A DNA stretch of 64,000 bases from Lutibacter citreus (GCF_003260195.1 NZ_QEIH01000008.1:124001-188000), one strand, 5' to 3'. Numbered from the stretch's first letter, positions 9,941-19,806 are shown. Notes: generated by a model from the letters alone, not told the origin. Numbers and translations: made by a program.

Positions 9941-10681
9941 ATGAATTATATAGAGCATATAGGAAAATATTTTATTATGCTGAAGCAAGTTTTTAAGAAA
10001 CCCCAGAAATGGTCGGTTTTTAGAGAAACATTGTTCCGTGAGATTGAAGACTTAGGATTAAAGTCTTTAGGGATAATAATGTTTATTTCCTTTTTTGTTG
10101 GTGGAGTTGTAGCAATTCAAACGGCGTTAAATGTTGATAGTCCTTTTATACCCAAATATTTGATTGGTTTTGCAACAAAACGATCAATGATTTTAGAATT
10201 TGCACCAACTTTTATGAGTGTTATATTAGCAGGTAAAGTGGGTTCTTATATATCATCAAGTATTGGTACTATGAGGGTTACAGAACAAATAGATGCTTTA
10301 GAGGTAATGGGAATTAATTCATTAAATTATTTAGTGTTACCTAAAATTGTAGCAACATTATTTTTCTATCCTTTATTAATTTCATTGGCAATGTTTTTAG
10401 GTATTTATGGAGGTTACGTAGCCGGACTGTTAACAGGAAGGTATTTTACAGAAGACTATATTTACGGAATTCAATTAGATTTTGACCCTTATTTTGTTAA
10501 ATATGCTTTAATTAAAACGGTAGTTTTTGCATTTGTAATTGCTACAATTCCTGCATATCATGGTTATTATGTAAAAGGAGGATCTTTAGAAGTTGGTAGA
10601 GCTAGCACACAAGCTGTAGTTTGGACCAGTGTAGTTATTATTTTATTAAATTATTTCTTAACTCAAATGCTATTAGGATAA
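9941..10681 (+). CDS. mlaE: MlaE-like ABC transporter permease
   Basis: The 246-residue protein has about five to six membrane segments and the MlaE/Ttg2B/TGD1 signature EQIDALEVMGINSLNYL near residues 111-127. In other bacteria MlaE with MlaF moves phospholipids between inner and outer membranes. The stop codon directly abuts the mlaF start, so the two are translationally coupled. No MlaD-type substrate-binding gene follows; in many Bacteroidota it lies elsewhere, which I cannot check here. A TATTTTAG sequence 16 bp before the start could be a weak -7 element. Confidence 0.92.
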   Translation: MNYIEHIGKYFIMLKQVFKKPQKWSVFRETLFREIEDLGLKSLGIIMFISFFVGGVVAIQTALNVDSPFIPKYLIGFATKRSMILEFAPTFMSVILAGKVGSYISSSIGTMRVTEQIDALEVMGINSLNYLVLPKIVATLFFYPLLISLAMFLGIYGGYVAGLLTGRYFTEDYIYGIQLDFDPYFVKYALIKTVVFAFVIATIPAYHGYYVKGGSLEVGRASTQAVVWTSVVIILLNYFLTQMLLG

Positions 10682-11452
10682 ATGATTGAAGTTGAAGGAT
10701 TATATAAAGAGTTTAATAAAGTTCCAGTTTTAAAAGGTGTTACAACAACTTTTGAAAAAGGGAAAACTAGTATGATAATTGGTCAGAGCGGATCTGGTAA
10801 AACAGTATTTTTAAAGTGTTTACTTGGGCTTCATGTTCCTGAAAAAGGAATCATCAGTTTTGACGGTAGAAAGCAATCAGAGTTAGATATTAAAGCTAAA
10901 AGACAGTTAAGAAAGGAAATGGGAATGGTATTTCAAGGAGGCGCTTTATATGATTCGCTTACGGTTGAAGAAAATATTATGTTTCCTTTAAAAATGTTTA
11001 CCAAAGATTCAAAAGGTGAAATGCAAAAAAGAGTTGACTTTGTATTAGACAGGGTGAACCTAGAAAACGCTAATAAAAAATTTCCTTCTGAAATTTCTGG
11101 TGGAATGCAAAAAAGAGTTGCCATAGCTAGAGCAATTGTAATGAATCCAAAGTATTTATTTTGTGACGAACCAAATTCAGGATTAGACCCAAATACTGCA
11201 ACTGTAATTGATAATTTAATTCAAGAAATCACAAAAGAATATAATATTACAACTGTTATTAATTCTCATGACATGAATTCGGTAATGGAAATTGGAGAAA
11301 AAATTGTTTTTTTAAAAGATGGTGTAAAAGCATGGGAAGGATCCAATAAAGAGATTTTTAAAACTGAGAATGAGGCGATTGTAAATTTCGTGTATTCTTC
11401 CAATTTATTTAAAAAAGTTAGAGAGGTATATTTAAATGAAAAAAAATATTAA
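10682..11452 (+). CDS. mlaF: MlaF-like ABC transporter ATP-binding protein
   Basis: The 256-residue nucleotide-binding subunit has Walker A GQSGSGKT (residues 34-41), the signature EISGGMQKRVAIARA, Walker B YLFCDEPNSGLDP and the switch His in INSHD. The doubled GM in SGGMQKR is typical of the Mla/Ttg2 group. It energises the MlaE permease encoded immediately upstream, with no gap. The tRNA-Lys promoter begins just inside or after its 3' end. Confidence 0.93.
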   Translation: MIEVEGLYKEFNKVPVLKGVTTTFEKGKTSMIIGQSGSGKTVFLKCLLGLHVPEKGIISFDGRKQSELDIKAKRQLRKEMGMVFQGGALYDSLTVEENIMFPLKMFTKDSKGEMQKRVDFVLDRVNLENANKKFPSEISGGMQKRVAIARAIVMNPKYLFCDEPNSGLDPNTATVIDNLIQEITKEYNITTVINSHDMNSVMEIGEKIVFLKDGVKAWEGSNKEIFKTENEAIVNFVYSSNLFKKVREVYLNEKKY

Positions 11453-11457
11453 AGATG

Positions 11458-11488
11458 TTTGGTTATATGAAAATAAACTATATCTTTG
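11458..11488 (+). promoter_or_regulatory. Promoter of tRNA-Lys (-33 TTTG, -7 TATCTTTG)
   Basis: The -33 element TTTG at 11458-11461 and a perfect TAnnTTTG element, TATCTTTG at 11481-11488, are separated by 19 bp. The tRNA starts 23 bp after the -7 box. Confidence 0.75.
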
Positions 11489-11511
11489 CAGCCGCTAAAA
11501 AGGAAATAATT

Positions 11512-11584
11512 GACCTGGTAGCTCAGTTGGTAGAGCACCTCCCTTTTAAGGAGGTGGTCCTGGGTTCGAGCCCCAGCCAGGTCA
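11512..11584 (+). tRNA. tRNA-Lys (anticodon TTT)
   Basis: The 73-nt cloverleaf folds fully: acceptor GACCTGG/CCAGGTC, D arm GCTC/GAGC, anticodon stem CCTCC/GGAGG around loop CTTTTAA, and T arm CTGGG/CCCAG with TTCGAGC. The anticodon is TTT. The 3' CCA is not encoded. Confidence 0.97.
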
Positions 11585-11586
11585 CA

Positions 11587-11616
11587 AAAACTTCTCGATT
11601 TAGAGAAGTTTTTTAG
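11587..11616 (+). terminator. Terminator between the two tRNA genes
   Basis: A 10-bp stem (AAAACTTCTC/GAGAAGTTTT) with a 6-nt loop is followed by T-rich sequence. It sits 3 nt after tRNA-Lys, so read-through to tRNA-Tyr may be partial, or the hairpin may be a processing signal. Confidence 0.65.
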
Positions 11617-11631
11617 TTTTTTTGAAACTAT

Positions 11632-11712
<81 letters not shown>

Positions 11713-11713
11713 C

Positions 11714-11745
11714 AAACCTCAAACATCTAGTTTGAGGTTTTTTTT
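11714..11745 (+). terminator. Terminator after tRNA-Tyr
   Basis: A perfect 11-bp stem (AAACCTCAAAC and its complement) with loop ATCTA is followed by a run of T. Confidence 0.88.
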
Positions 11746-11797
11746 ACAACAACTATAAAATGTTTAACATTAAGACGTAGGAGTTAAACAAAAATGC

Positions 11798-11805
11798 TAT
11801 ATTTG
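11798..11805 (+). promoter_or_regulatory. -7 element of the TonB-dependent receptor gene
   Basis: TATATTTG matches TAnnTTTG exactly and lies 19 bp before the ATG. No clean TTG is seen at the expected -33 distance. Confidence 0.55.
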
Positions 11806-11824
11806 TATTGTATTAAATACTATT

Positions 11825-14236
11825 ATGAAAAAGCAATTCTTATTTATTGGTATATTTCTTTTTACTATTTTAGTTGGGGTCTCTCAAAATACGGGAGTAG
11901 TTTCAGGTAAAATTATTGATAAAGAATCTAGAGGTATAATTCCTTTTGTAAATGTTATTATTAGCGGTACCTCTATAGGCACAGTTTCAAATGAAAATGG
12001 TGTGTTTTCAATAACTAATGTTCCGTTAGGGTTTGTTAAAGTTCAGGTCTCTTTGTTAGGGTACCAAACTACTGTTTCTGAAGATTACTTAGTAACCTTA
12101 GAGAAGTCGCCTTATATTGTTGTTGAATTGGCTCAGAGTAGTGAAGAATTGGATGAGGTTTTAATAGAAAGTAGATTGTTTAAAAAATCTATTGAAAATC
12201 CTTTATCTGTTCAAACTTTAGGAATTACTGAAATTGAGAAAAATCCAGGAGGGAATAGAGATATTTTGAAGGTTATTCAATCTTTACCCGGAGTTGCTTC
12301 AAACCCTGGTTTTAGAAATGATATTATAATTAGAGGTGGTTCGCCTTCCGAAAATAAATTTTATGTAGATGGTATAGAAGTGCCAGTCATAAATCACTTT
12401 CAAACTCAAGGATCATCAGGTGGTCCTGTGGGAATAATGAATGCTGATTTAATTAGAAAGGTTGATTTTTATACAAGTGCTTTTTCTGCAAATAGAGGAA
12501 ATGCACTTAGTTCTGTAATTGAATTTACTCAGAAGGATGGAAACCCTAATAAAATTAACTCTAGGGTTACTTTGGGGACTTCTGACGCAGGAATAACTTT
12601 GGATGGACCTCTTAGCTCTAAAACTACTTTTATCGCTTCTATGCGTCAATCTTATCTTCAATTATTATTTAAACTAATTAAGCTTCCTTTTTTACCAACT
12701 TATAATGATTTTCAATTTAAGGTTAAGCATCAAATATCAGAAAATGATGAGATTTCAATAATTGGTTTAGGCGCAATTGATAATTTTGAGTTGAATGAAG
12801 ATGTAAATGATGATGTTACTGATGAAGAAACTATAAAACGAAATAGATATATACTTAGTAATATTCCAGTTCAGGAGCAATGGAATTATACAGTTGGGAT
12901 TAATTATAAGCATTATGGAAAACACTCAATGCGGCAATTTGTTTTAAGTAGAAATGAGTGGAGTAATAATGCTAAAAAATATTTCAATAATACATTTTTA
13001 CCTTCAGATTTAATATTAAAATATGATTCTAAAGAAATTGAGAATAAGTTTAGATTTGAAAACACTTCAACTTTAAAAAATAACTATAAATTAAATTTTG
13101 GAGTAGGGTTAGAATCTGCTAAATATTCAAATAGTACTTTTCAGAAAATTGCGAATACTTCAGGTGTTTCAATAATTAATTTTGCTTCGGATCTTAATAT
13201 GTTGAAGTACAATATTTTTAGTCAGATTTCAAGAAGATTTGTAAAATCAAAACTAGGTGTTTCTGCAGGAATTAGATTTGACGGAGCTGATTACAATAGT
13301 GAAATGAAAAATTTATTTAATCAATTTTCTCCACGAGTTTCATTAACATATGGTATAAATGAAAAACTAAATTTTAATGCTTCAACCGGAATATATAACC
13401 AATTACCTGCGTATACGGTTTTGGGCTATAGAGATTCCTCTAATAATTTAATAAATAAAGAAAATGGACTGAAATATATAAATGTAACTCATTATGTTTC
13501 AGGTTTAGAGTTAAATTCAAATGCAACTTCAAAAGTATCATTAGAGGGGTTTTATAAATCATATAAAAATTATCCATTTTCTGTTAGAGATCAAATAAGT
13601 TTGGCAAATTTAGGGTCAGATTTTGGGGTTGTAGGAAATGAAGAGGTAACATCAACTTCAAAAGGAAGAGCCTATGGTGTTGAGGTGTTGGCTCAAAAAA
13701 AATCATACAATGGTTTGTATGGAATTGTGTCTTATACATTTGTGAAAAGTGAATTTCAAAATTCTATAAATAAATATATTCCTTCTTCTTGGGACAATAG
13801 ACATTTGTTAACAATTACAGCTGGAAAAAAATTGAAGAAAAATTGGGAAATAGGTGGTAAATTCCGTTTAATAGGAGGGCAACCTTATACGCCGTATGAT
13901 GTAAATGCTTCATCGTTAATTGAAAATTATGACGTTTCTAATAGTGGAATATTAGATTATTCTAAATTAAATTCAGAGCGGTTTAATACGTATCATCAAT
14001 TAGATGTTCGTTTGGATAAAACTTGGTATTGGAAAAAAATGTCTCTTAATTTTTATTTAGATATTCAAAACTTATATGCAAGTGAGTCTACTTCTCAATC
14101 GTATTTAATTCCATTAATTGATAATAACGGAAATAGGGTTATAAATTCATCAGATTCTTCACGATATAATTTGGAAGAAATTGAGAATTCTTCTGGAAAT
14201 GTATTACCTAGATTCGGTCTTATTTTTGATTTTTAA
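11825..14236 (+). CDS. TonB-dependent receptor with N-terminal carboxypeptidase-like domain
   Basis: The 803-residue outer-membrane protein has a signal peptide (to GVSQ), a CarboxypepD_reg-like beta-sandwich at about residues 24-110 (GKIIDKESRGIIPFVNVII, SIGTVSNENGVF), a plug domain at about 118-225 (VIQSLPGVASNPGFRNDIIIRGG, shown here only as a landmark around residues 146-168) and a 22-strand barrel. Such receptors import ligands with TonB energy. There is no SusD partner, so a glycan SusCD system is unlikely; the substrate may be a siderophore, vitamin or peptide. The stop codon overlaps that of the convergent DUF389 gene. Confidence 0.88.
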   Translation: MKKQFLFIGIFLFTILVGVSQNTGVVSGKIIDKESRGIIPFVNVIISGTSIGTVSNENGVFSITNVPLGFVKVQVSLLGYQTTVSEDYLVTLEKSPYIVVELAQSSEELDEVLIESRLFKKSIENPLSVQTLGITEIEKNPGGNRDILKVIQSLPGVASNPGFRNDIIIRGGSPSENKFYVDGIEVPVINHFQTQGSSGGPVGIMNADLIRKVDFYTSAFSANRGNALSSVIEFTQKDGNPNKINSRVTLGTSDAGITLDGPLSSKTTFIASMRQSYLQLLFKLIKLPFLPTYNDFQFKVKHQISENDEISIIGLGAIDNFELNEDVNDDVTDEETIKRNRYILSNIPVQEQWNYTVGINYKHYGKHSMRQFVLSRNEWSNNAKKYFNNTFLPSDLILKYDSKEIENKFRFENTSTLKNNYKLNFGVGLESAKYSNSTFQKIANTSGVSIINFASDLNMLKYNIFSQISRRFVKSKLGVSAGIRFDGADYNSEMKNLFNQFSPRVSLTYGINEKLNFNASTGIYNQLPAYTVLGYRDSSNNLINKENGLKYINVTHYVSGLELNSNATSKVSLEGFYKSYKNYPFSVRDQISLANLGSDFGVVGNEEVTSTSKGRAYGVEVLAQKKSYNGLYGIVSYTFVKSEFQNSINKYIPSSWDNRHLLTITAGKKLKKNWEIGGKFRLIGGQPYTPYDVNASSLIENYDVSNSGILDYSKLNSERFNTYHQLDVRLDKTWYWKKMSLNFYLDIQNLYASESTSQSYLIPLIDNNGNRVINSSDSSRYNLEEIENSSGNVLPRFGLIFDF

Positions 14237-15660
14237 TTATTATTTAACTGAATACTATCAATATTTAAGCGTGTTTTAAGCCATTTACCCAGCAGTATCT
14301 GTTGCTGCTTAACGTTTGGAACAGAATCATACCATTTAGCATTAAAAACAGTGATAGTATCAACTGAATTGAAATTATTTTCAATCAATTTGGCATAACC
14401 TAATTTTGATAAACCAGAATAGTTTATTTGAGCTTCTTTACTAATTTGAATAAACGGAATTTCATTAGCCTCATATTTGGATAATTGTTTAGTTAAGAGT
14501 TTTATTTTATCTTCTTTTTCTTTAACAGTTTCATCTCTAGATGATATTATTCTTTGATTTTGAACATATAAATCTGTTAAGTTTTTTACATCATCCCTTA
14601 AATCTGAATGATCAACACCTTGTTGAACAATTAATTTAGTGTCTTTAAGACCGTAATCATTTAACTTAGACTCCCATTTACTTAAATCTTCTGCAGTAAG
14701 TTTATTCCCATATACTACAATATTTATTGATTTTTCAGGATATTTTATATTGTTTTCATTTTCATCAATTATGCTTATCCCGCTTTTTTTTATGTCGTTT
14801 ATCAGGTTTTGAGCATTTTGTCTGTATTGGTTTTCTTGAAATAAATTTATAAACATATAAATACTACCCGCAAAGACCAATAAGGCAATGAATGAAGCTG
14901 TACGTGCAATTCTTTTTCTTTTTGCTGAATTAATATATTTCAACATAGGAAAACGTAAAAATTTAACAATAACAAATGTTGCTAATGCAATAAAGATGGT
15001 ATTAATAGTAAATAAAAACATGGCACCTCCAAAATAAGCAAGGTTCCAAGTTGCTAATCCGTAACCAGCTGTACAAAGTGGAGGCATTAAAGCTGTGGCA
15101 ATTGCAACACCAGCAATGGTGTTGGTTTGCTTAGTTCTTCTGCTCAGCGCAATAATTAGGGCTAAACCACCTGAAATTGCAATAAAAACATCTCTAACAT
15201 CTGGTGCTGTTCTAGCCAATATTTCGGGTGTTTCATTCTGAAATATTGGAAATATAAAAAATAAGGTTGAAGTCACAAGGCTTAAGCCAACCATAACACC
15301 TAAGTTTATAAGCGACCGTCTTAAAGTATCTATATCGTTAATTCCAATAGACAATCCTACTCCTAAAATTGGTCCCATTAAGGGAGATATAAGCATTGCT
15401 CCAATTACAACTGCTGTTGAACTAACATTAAGCCCAATAGAAGCTATTAGGATTGAAAAAACCAATACCCAAGCAGTATGGCCTTTCATTGAAATGTTTT
15501 CTTTTATATCTTCAATAGTACCTTTTTTATCAGTATCTTTTCTTATGTCTAGTAATTCGTGTAAAAATGCTACAATACTGGCCCAGATCCCTATAATATC
15601 ATTATTTTCAGGTGTTTCTGGATTTTGGGATTCAGGTTTTGGATTATTATTGGTTTCCAT
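14233..15660 (-). CDS. DUF389 family membrane protein
   Basis: The 475-residue protein matches the DUF389/TIGR00341 group. A short acidic N-terminus is followed by about six membrane segments with the family motif GAMLISPLMGPILGVGLSIG (about residues 87-106) and ATALMPPLCTAGYG. A long C-terminal extramembrane part (about residues 280-475) includes a charged, probably coiled-coil stretch around 355-395. The molecular function of the family is not established. It ends in a 4-bp overlap with the receptor gene on the other strand, and I see no terminator between them. Confidence 0.85.
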   Translation of the reverse strand: METNNNPKPESQNPETPENNDIIGIWASIVAFLHELLDIRKDTDKKGTIEDIKENISMKGHTAWVLVFSILIASIGLNVSSTAVVIGAMLISPLMGPILGVGLSIGINDIDTLRRSLINLGVMVGLSLVTSTLFFIFPIFQNETPEILARTAPDVRDVFIAISGGLALIIALSRRTKQTNTIAGVAIATALMPPLCTAGYGLATWNLAYFGGAMFLFTINTIFIALATFVIVKFLRFPMLKYINSAKRKRIARTASFIALLVFAGSIYMFINLFQENQYRQNAQNLINDIKKSGISIIDENENNIKYPEKSINIVVYGNKLTAEDLSKWESKLNDYGLKDTKLIVQQGVDHSDLRDDVKNLTDLYVQNQRIISSRDETVKEKEDKIKLLTKQLSKYEANEIPFIQISKEAQINYSGLSKLGYAKLIENNFNSVDTITVFNAKWYDSVPNVKQQQILLGKWLKTRLNIDSIQLNNN

Positions 15661-15821
15661 ACAATTTAAATTTAAACGAAATTATCTCCAAATTTGGATT
15701 TAACTTCAGCCGTTATTTTTTATATCCTGTCCTTTTTTTAAAATTGTTAAGGATATTTATGTGGTAAAATAATTAAAATTTTATTCTAATTTCAATTGTC
15801 TTAATAACTGCATAATAATTT

Positions 15822-16418
15822 TTATTCATTAAAGATACTTTCTATTTCTGCATTTTGATTGAATAAATACACTTTGTTGCTTTTTAATTCAATGCATTCA
15901 ATTCTTGTTCGTCTAAGTTTAATTTTTTTATAAGTTTTACCATTATAAATAAAATTATGTCCATTACTTAACTCAAAGATAAAGCACTTTCCTGAATTAT
16001 CATCAAACTGTTTTAAAGCATATGTTAAATTTACATCAGATCCAGTACTTGCTTTGGGGTTTTTTAAATAATTTGCTAATAGAGGAAGTAATTCAATAGG
16101 GAAAATGGTTGGTGTTATAAATGGAAGCATTAGATGCTGGAAACTTATTTTCCATTCAATTCCATGTGGTTTAACCTTATTGTATTTTTTAAAAGTAACA
16201 AAATGTGCTATTTCATGAATAAGTGTTAACAGAAATTGATAATGGTTTAAATTATTATTAATAGTAATTTGAAATTTGTGATTGGAGGTTCTTTTAAAGT
16301 CTCCGTGCTTAGTTGCTCTTTCATTAACAATTTTAATTTCTAATGGATGCTTAATTAAAATTTCGTTTAAAGGAACTTTTGCATTTTGAGGTATGTATTT
16401 TGATAATTTTTCAATCAT
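15822..16418 (-). CDS. SprT-like zinc metalloprotease-family protein
   Basis: The 198-residue protein carries the SprT-type zinc motif: H68-E69-x-x-H72 in LIHEIAHFV, with a third His, H85, in KPHGIEW. Its N-terminal half matches the SprT-like fold. The C-terminal zinc-ribbon cysteines found in E. coli SprT are missing; the corresponding region reads GKCFIFELSNGH and YKKIKLRRTRIEC. Whether bacterial members are active proteases is not settled. The ATG abuts the stop codon of the SDR gene upstream with no gap, so the two are coupled. Confidence 0.85.
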   Translation of the reverse strand: MIEKLSKYIPQNAKVPLNEILIKHPLEIKIVNERATKHGDFKRTSNHKFQITINNNLNHYQFLLTLIHEIAHFVTFKKYNKVKPHGIEWKISFQHLMLPFITPTIFPIELLPLLANYLKNPKASTGSDVNLTYALKQFDDNSGKCFIFELSNGHNFIYNGKTYKKIKLRRTRIECIELKSNKVYLFNQNAEIESIFNE

Positions 16419-17099
16419 TTAAGGCGTAGTTGAAGAGACTTGTAATATTTTACCATTATAAAATTTGTTACCATTTAAAGAAAAATTATAGATATAATCA
16501 GCCATTTCTATTGCAGAAACTGGTGCTTTATATCCAGGGAAAGCTTCTTCAAGCATTTCGGTTTGAACCGCACCTAAAGCTAAAACATTAAATGCAATTT
16601 GTTGTTCTTTGTATTCTTCTGCCAAAAGCTCTGTAAGAGTTATTATAGCTCCTTTTGCAGAACTATACGCTGCAAGTCCAGGAAATTTTAAGCTTCCTTG
16701 AACACCTCCCATACTACTTATATTTAATACATGGCTACCTGTTTGTAAGAAAGGAATTAATAATTTAGTTAATGAAGCAATTGCAAAAACATTTACTTGG
16801 TATACATCAATAAAATCTTGAGTTGTTAATTGTTCAAAAGGTTTATTAACTAGTTTTCCGGCATTATTTATTAATATATCAACCTTATTCCAATTTTTAG
16901 AAATAAAATCTGTTACTTTTTTTAAATCTTTTTCAACTAAAAGATCTACAGATAAAGGTGTAATATTTTTAATGTTTAATTCTGAAAGTGGTTTTGTATT
17001 TCTTGATAATGCTAAAACTTGATAATTGTTTTTTGCAAAAATTTGAGCCAATTCGAAGCCTATTCCTCTACTAGTTCCGGTAATTATAATGTTTTTCAT
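16419..17099 (-). CDS. Short-chain dehydrogenase/reductase
   Basis: The 226-residue Rossmann-fold enzyme has the cofactor motif TGTSRGIG (residues 7-14), NNAG at 78-81, and the catalytic S129, Y145 and K149 (YSSAK). It is short for the family, so substrate loops are minimal. The substrate cannot be predicted. The Arg in TSRGIG fits NADPH preference, which is only an inference. It is the first gene of a two-gene unit with the SprT-like gene. Confidence 0.88.
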   Translation of the reverse strand: MKNIIITGTSRGIGFELAQIFAKNNYQVLALSRNTKPLSELNIKNITPLSVDLLVEKDLKKVTDFISKNWNKVDILINNAGKLVNKPFEQLTTQDFIDVYQVNVFAIASLTKLLIPFLQTGSHVLNISSMGGVQGSLKFPGLAAYSSAKGAIITLTELLAEEYKEQQIAFNVLALGAVQTEMLEEAFPGYKAPVSAIEMADYIYNFSLNGNKFYNGKILQVSSTTP

Positions 17100-17176
17100 A
17101 GTTAGATGTAAATACGGATAATTAATTGTGGTAAAAATACAGAATTTAAGTTATAGATTTTAACGAAAATACTAAT

Positions 17177-18700
17177 TTAGTCCTCTAAGTTTATATGTTG
17201 ATAGGCTCCAATATCTGCTGGGAAATTGCGTTGAACTCCTAAAATATCAAAAGGAGATTTTGTCGTTCCATTTAAATTAGCTTTGTTATTTCCTTCAGAA
17301 TTTTCCCCAATAATTAATTCATTTTTAAAAGGAGCTTTAAAGTGAGGATCTCCATTAAATATATTTTCTGAATAATGATTTGTATCTTCAAAATTATATT
17401 CTGGAATATTTTTAAGGTTCTCATTAAAATCATTAAATTTTATGAGGTTATTTTTAAATGAATAGTTAAATACAGAACCATCTACCTTATCAATTAATAA
17501 TTCAGTATTAGCGCTTCCTCCAATAATACAATTTGTGAAATTAGCATCATATAAATTTTTTGTAACTATTTTTTGAGTTCCATTTTCATAAAATGATGAA
17601 TAATTATTTATTAAAACACTAGGATATTCTCTTAAACTATTATTCCAGAAATTTACAAATGTAGAATGAGTGAAGTTGTAAGTTCCTCCAGTAGTGCAAG
17701 CTAAGGAAGCTTGTCCGCTATTATTAATAACAAGGTTTTCGCCTTTTATATTTGCTTCTCGTGCTAATAATCCAAAGTTTGAAGAATTGTAAATTTCAGT
17801 ATTGTTAATAGTGAGGGTAGCAGAGGTGTCACTCCCTATAGAGTCCATAATAATTCCTATAGATGCGTTTTTTATTATTGTGTTTTTTATGGAGTGGTTT
17901 TTACTACCAGCTCTTAACCAAATAGCTCCCCATTGCCCTGGAATATCACTAAATATAGGTTCTAATCTATCGCCTTCAAAAGTTACTTTATTTTCTAATT
18001 CTCCTTCAATCTTTAAAGTCGCATTTTTTTCTATGATAATTCCAGAATTTGTGTGAAAATGTATTGTTGCTCCTGCTTTAATTGTAAGAGTTTTATTCTC
18101 AGGAACTGCACAATAACCATAAATTACATAGGGCTTATCATTCGTGAAAGTAGTATTATCTTTTAAGTAAAAACCATTTATTTTTATTGGATTTCCTTCT
18201 GAATTAATTCCTGTATTAATGGTTTCAACAAGTCCATTTAAATCTTTTGAAGGAAATAGAAAGTGTGCATCTTTAACTAAAGTTATTAATTTAACATTTT
18301 GCCCTTTTTTACCATTGTCAAAAACTATGGAATCTTTATAAATTGGATTTGTAATAGCATTGTAATTGATAGTTGTTTCAACAAAAATATAAATACTATC
18401 GTTTGCTAAAATTTCAACATTATCAAATATTTTTCCAGGAATCCCGTCAACATTTAATTTGTAGTTCGAGTTTTCTCCTCTACCTAATTTCACTGATGGT
18501 ATTGAAATTGCGTGGCTACTTTTATTATAAACTTTTAGGTTGTATGTGCTTGATCCTATATTTGTAAAAACAGTATCTAAATAAAGAGTATCTTTTGAAA
18601 AAGATAAATTTCCAGAACTTAAAACTACATCAAAGTCTTTTCTGCAGGAAGCAGTTAAAAATAAGCTGATTGCAAAAATAAATATAAGGGAAATTCGCAT
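17177..18700 (-). CDS. Lipoprotein with right-handed beta-helix repeats
   Basis: The 507-residue protein has a lipoprotein signal with Cys19 in FLTASCRKD. Residues 25-140 look like an immunoglobulin-like sandwich (LSFSKDTLYLDTVFTNIGSS). From about 185 to 400 there are short repeated strands such as LTIKAGATIHFHTNSGIII, SIKNTIIKNASIGIIMD and LTINNTEIYNSSNFG, typical of parallel beta-helix proteins. The tail mentions NFPADIGAYQ, a motif often seen at the end of Bacteroidota beta-helix surface proteins. It may bind or cut a polysaccharide, but I see no catalytic motif. It lies 22 bp after the glutaminyl cyclase gene and is likely co-transcribed with it. Confidence 0.7.
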   Translation of the reverse strand: MRISLIFIFAISLFLTASCRKDFDVVLSSGNLSFSKDTLYLDTVFTNIGSSTYNLKVYNKSSHAISIPSVKLGRGENSNYKLNVDGIPGKIFDNVEILANDSIYIFVETTINYNAITNPIYKDSIVFDNGKKGQNVKLITLVKDAHFLFPSKDLNGLVETINTGINSEGNPIKINGFYLKDNTTFTNDKPYVIYGYCAVPENKTLTIKAGATIHFHTNSGIIIEKNATLKIEGELENKVTFEGDRLEPIFSDIPGQWGAIWLRAGSKNHSIKNTIIKNASIGIIMDSIGSDTSATLTINNTEIYNSSNFGLLAREANIKGENLVINNSGQASLACTTGGTYNFTHSTFVNFWNNSLREYPSVLINNYSSFYENGTQKIVTKNLYDANFTNCIIGGSANTELLIDKVDGSVFNYSFKNNLIKFNDFNENLKNIPEYNFEDTNHYSENIFNGDPHFKAPFKNELIIGENSEGNNKANLNGTTKSPFDILGVQRNFPADIGAYQHINLED

Positions 18701-18722
18701 TTTTATTATTTAAAATATAAAA

Positions 18723-19757
18723 TTACTTTTTAAATAGTTTAATCTCATACAATTTGCTCCAGTGTTTACCTGTAACAAAAAGACGGTTGTTTTCTTTATC
18801 AAATGCTATTCCATTCAATACATCGTCATCTTCCCTTAAATTTTGGTCTTTTTCAATTAATTTTTTTAAGCCATTTAAATCGGCTACACCATCAACTTTA
18901 CCGGAACTAGGGTCTACAATTAAAATAGAATTTTTTTGCCAAATATTAGCGTAAATTTTCCCGTTAATATATTCAAGTTCATTTAATTTTTCAACCTTTT
19001 GTTTGTTGGTATAAGCTTCAATATAACTTTCTTCAATTAAAGTATCTGGGTTTAAGAACCAAATACGTTCAGTTCCATCAGATTTAATAAGTTGCTTACC
19101 ATTATTAGTTAAACCCCAACCTTCACGGCTTTTTGTGTATTTAAATTCTTTCTCTTTTTTAAAAGTTTCTAAATCATAAACCAAACCTATTCCGTCTTGC
19201 CAGGTAAGTTGATATAATTTATTGTTTAAAATAGTTATTCCTTCACCAAAGTAGGTTGCGTCTAAATCTTGTTGTTGTAAAGATTTTCCTGATTTTAATT
19301 CCGTTTTTCTAATATATGAAGATCCTTTTCTTCCTGTGCCTTCATATAAATAACCATTATGATATTCTAAACCTTGAGTGTACGATTTTTCATCATGTGG
19401 ATAGGTATTTATTATCTTGTATGTATAAATTTCAGGAGAAGTATCGGCCATAAAATATACCGCTTTAGTTACCTTTTCAGTTTTATCTTCAAAAAATACA
19501 AGTGCAGTTAATTGATGTTTTCCAAGTCTGAAATCTTTTGTATTAATTTTGGCAGATGTTCCTTCCGAGGTGATTTTTTTATTATCTATTGAAAATTGAA
19601 CAGATTTAATTGGTTTTCCTTCTTTTTCAGAAATGGAAACTTCAAGCACTTCATTAGTTTGAATTTTGCTTGGAGTTTTTAAAACAAACTTATATTCGCT
19701 CTTGCAAGAAATTAAAATTAGAAACAAAAATAAACCTGAAAATGTTTTATATGACAT
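18723..19757 (-). CDS. Glutaminyl-peptide cyclotransferase (plant/bacterial type), lipoprotein
   Basis: The 344-residue protein has a lipobox with Cys18 (LILISCKSEY). After a beta-sandwich of about 100 residues comes a five-bladed propeller of the glutamine cyclotransferase family: YPHDEKSYTQGLEY, GYLYEGTGRKG, YFGEGITIL, LTWQDGIGLVYD, LNELEYINGKIYANIW and LNGIAFD. These enzymes turn N-terminal Gln into pyroglutamate. Many T9SS substrates mature to an N-terminal Gln, so a periplasmic or outer-membrane cyclase fits a T9SS organism; that link is inference. It diverges from rpmE2. Confidence 0.9.
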   Translation of the reverse strand: MSYKTFSGLFLFLILISCKSEYKFVLKTPSKIQTNEVLEVSISEKEGKPIKSVQFSIDNKKITSEGTSAKINTKDFRLGKHQLTALVFFEDKTEKVTKAVYFMADTSPEIYTYKIINTYPHDEKSYTQGLEYHNGYLYEGTGRKGSSYIRKTELKSGKSLQQQDLDATYFGEGITILNNKLYQLTWQDGIGLVYDLETFKKEKEFKYTKSREGWGLTNNGKQLIKSDGTERIWFLNPDTLIEESYIEAYTNKQKVEKLNELEYINGKIYANIWQKNSILIVDPSSGKVDGVADLNGLKKLIEKDQNLREDDDVLNGIAFDKENNRLFVTGKHWSKLYEIKLFKK

Positions 19758-19806
19758 ACTAAAATAGCTTTTTATGAATTTTTATGTAAATTAAATAAAT
19801 TATTTG

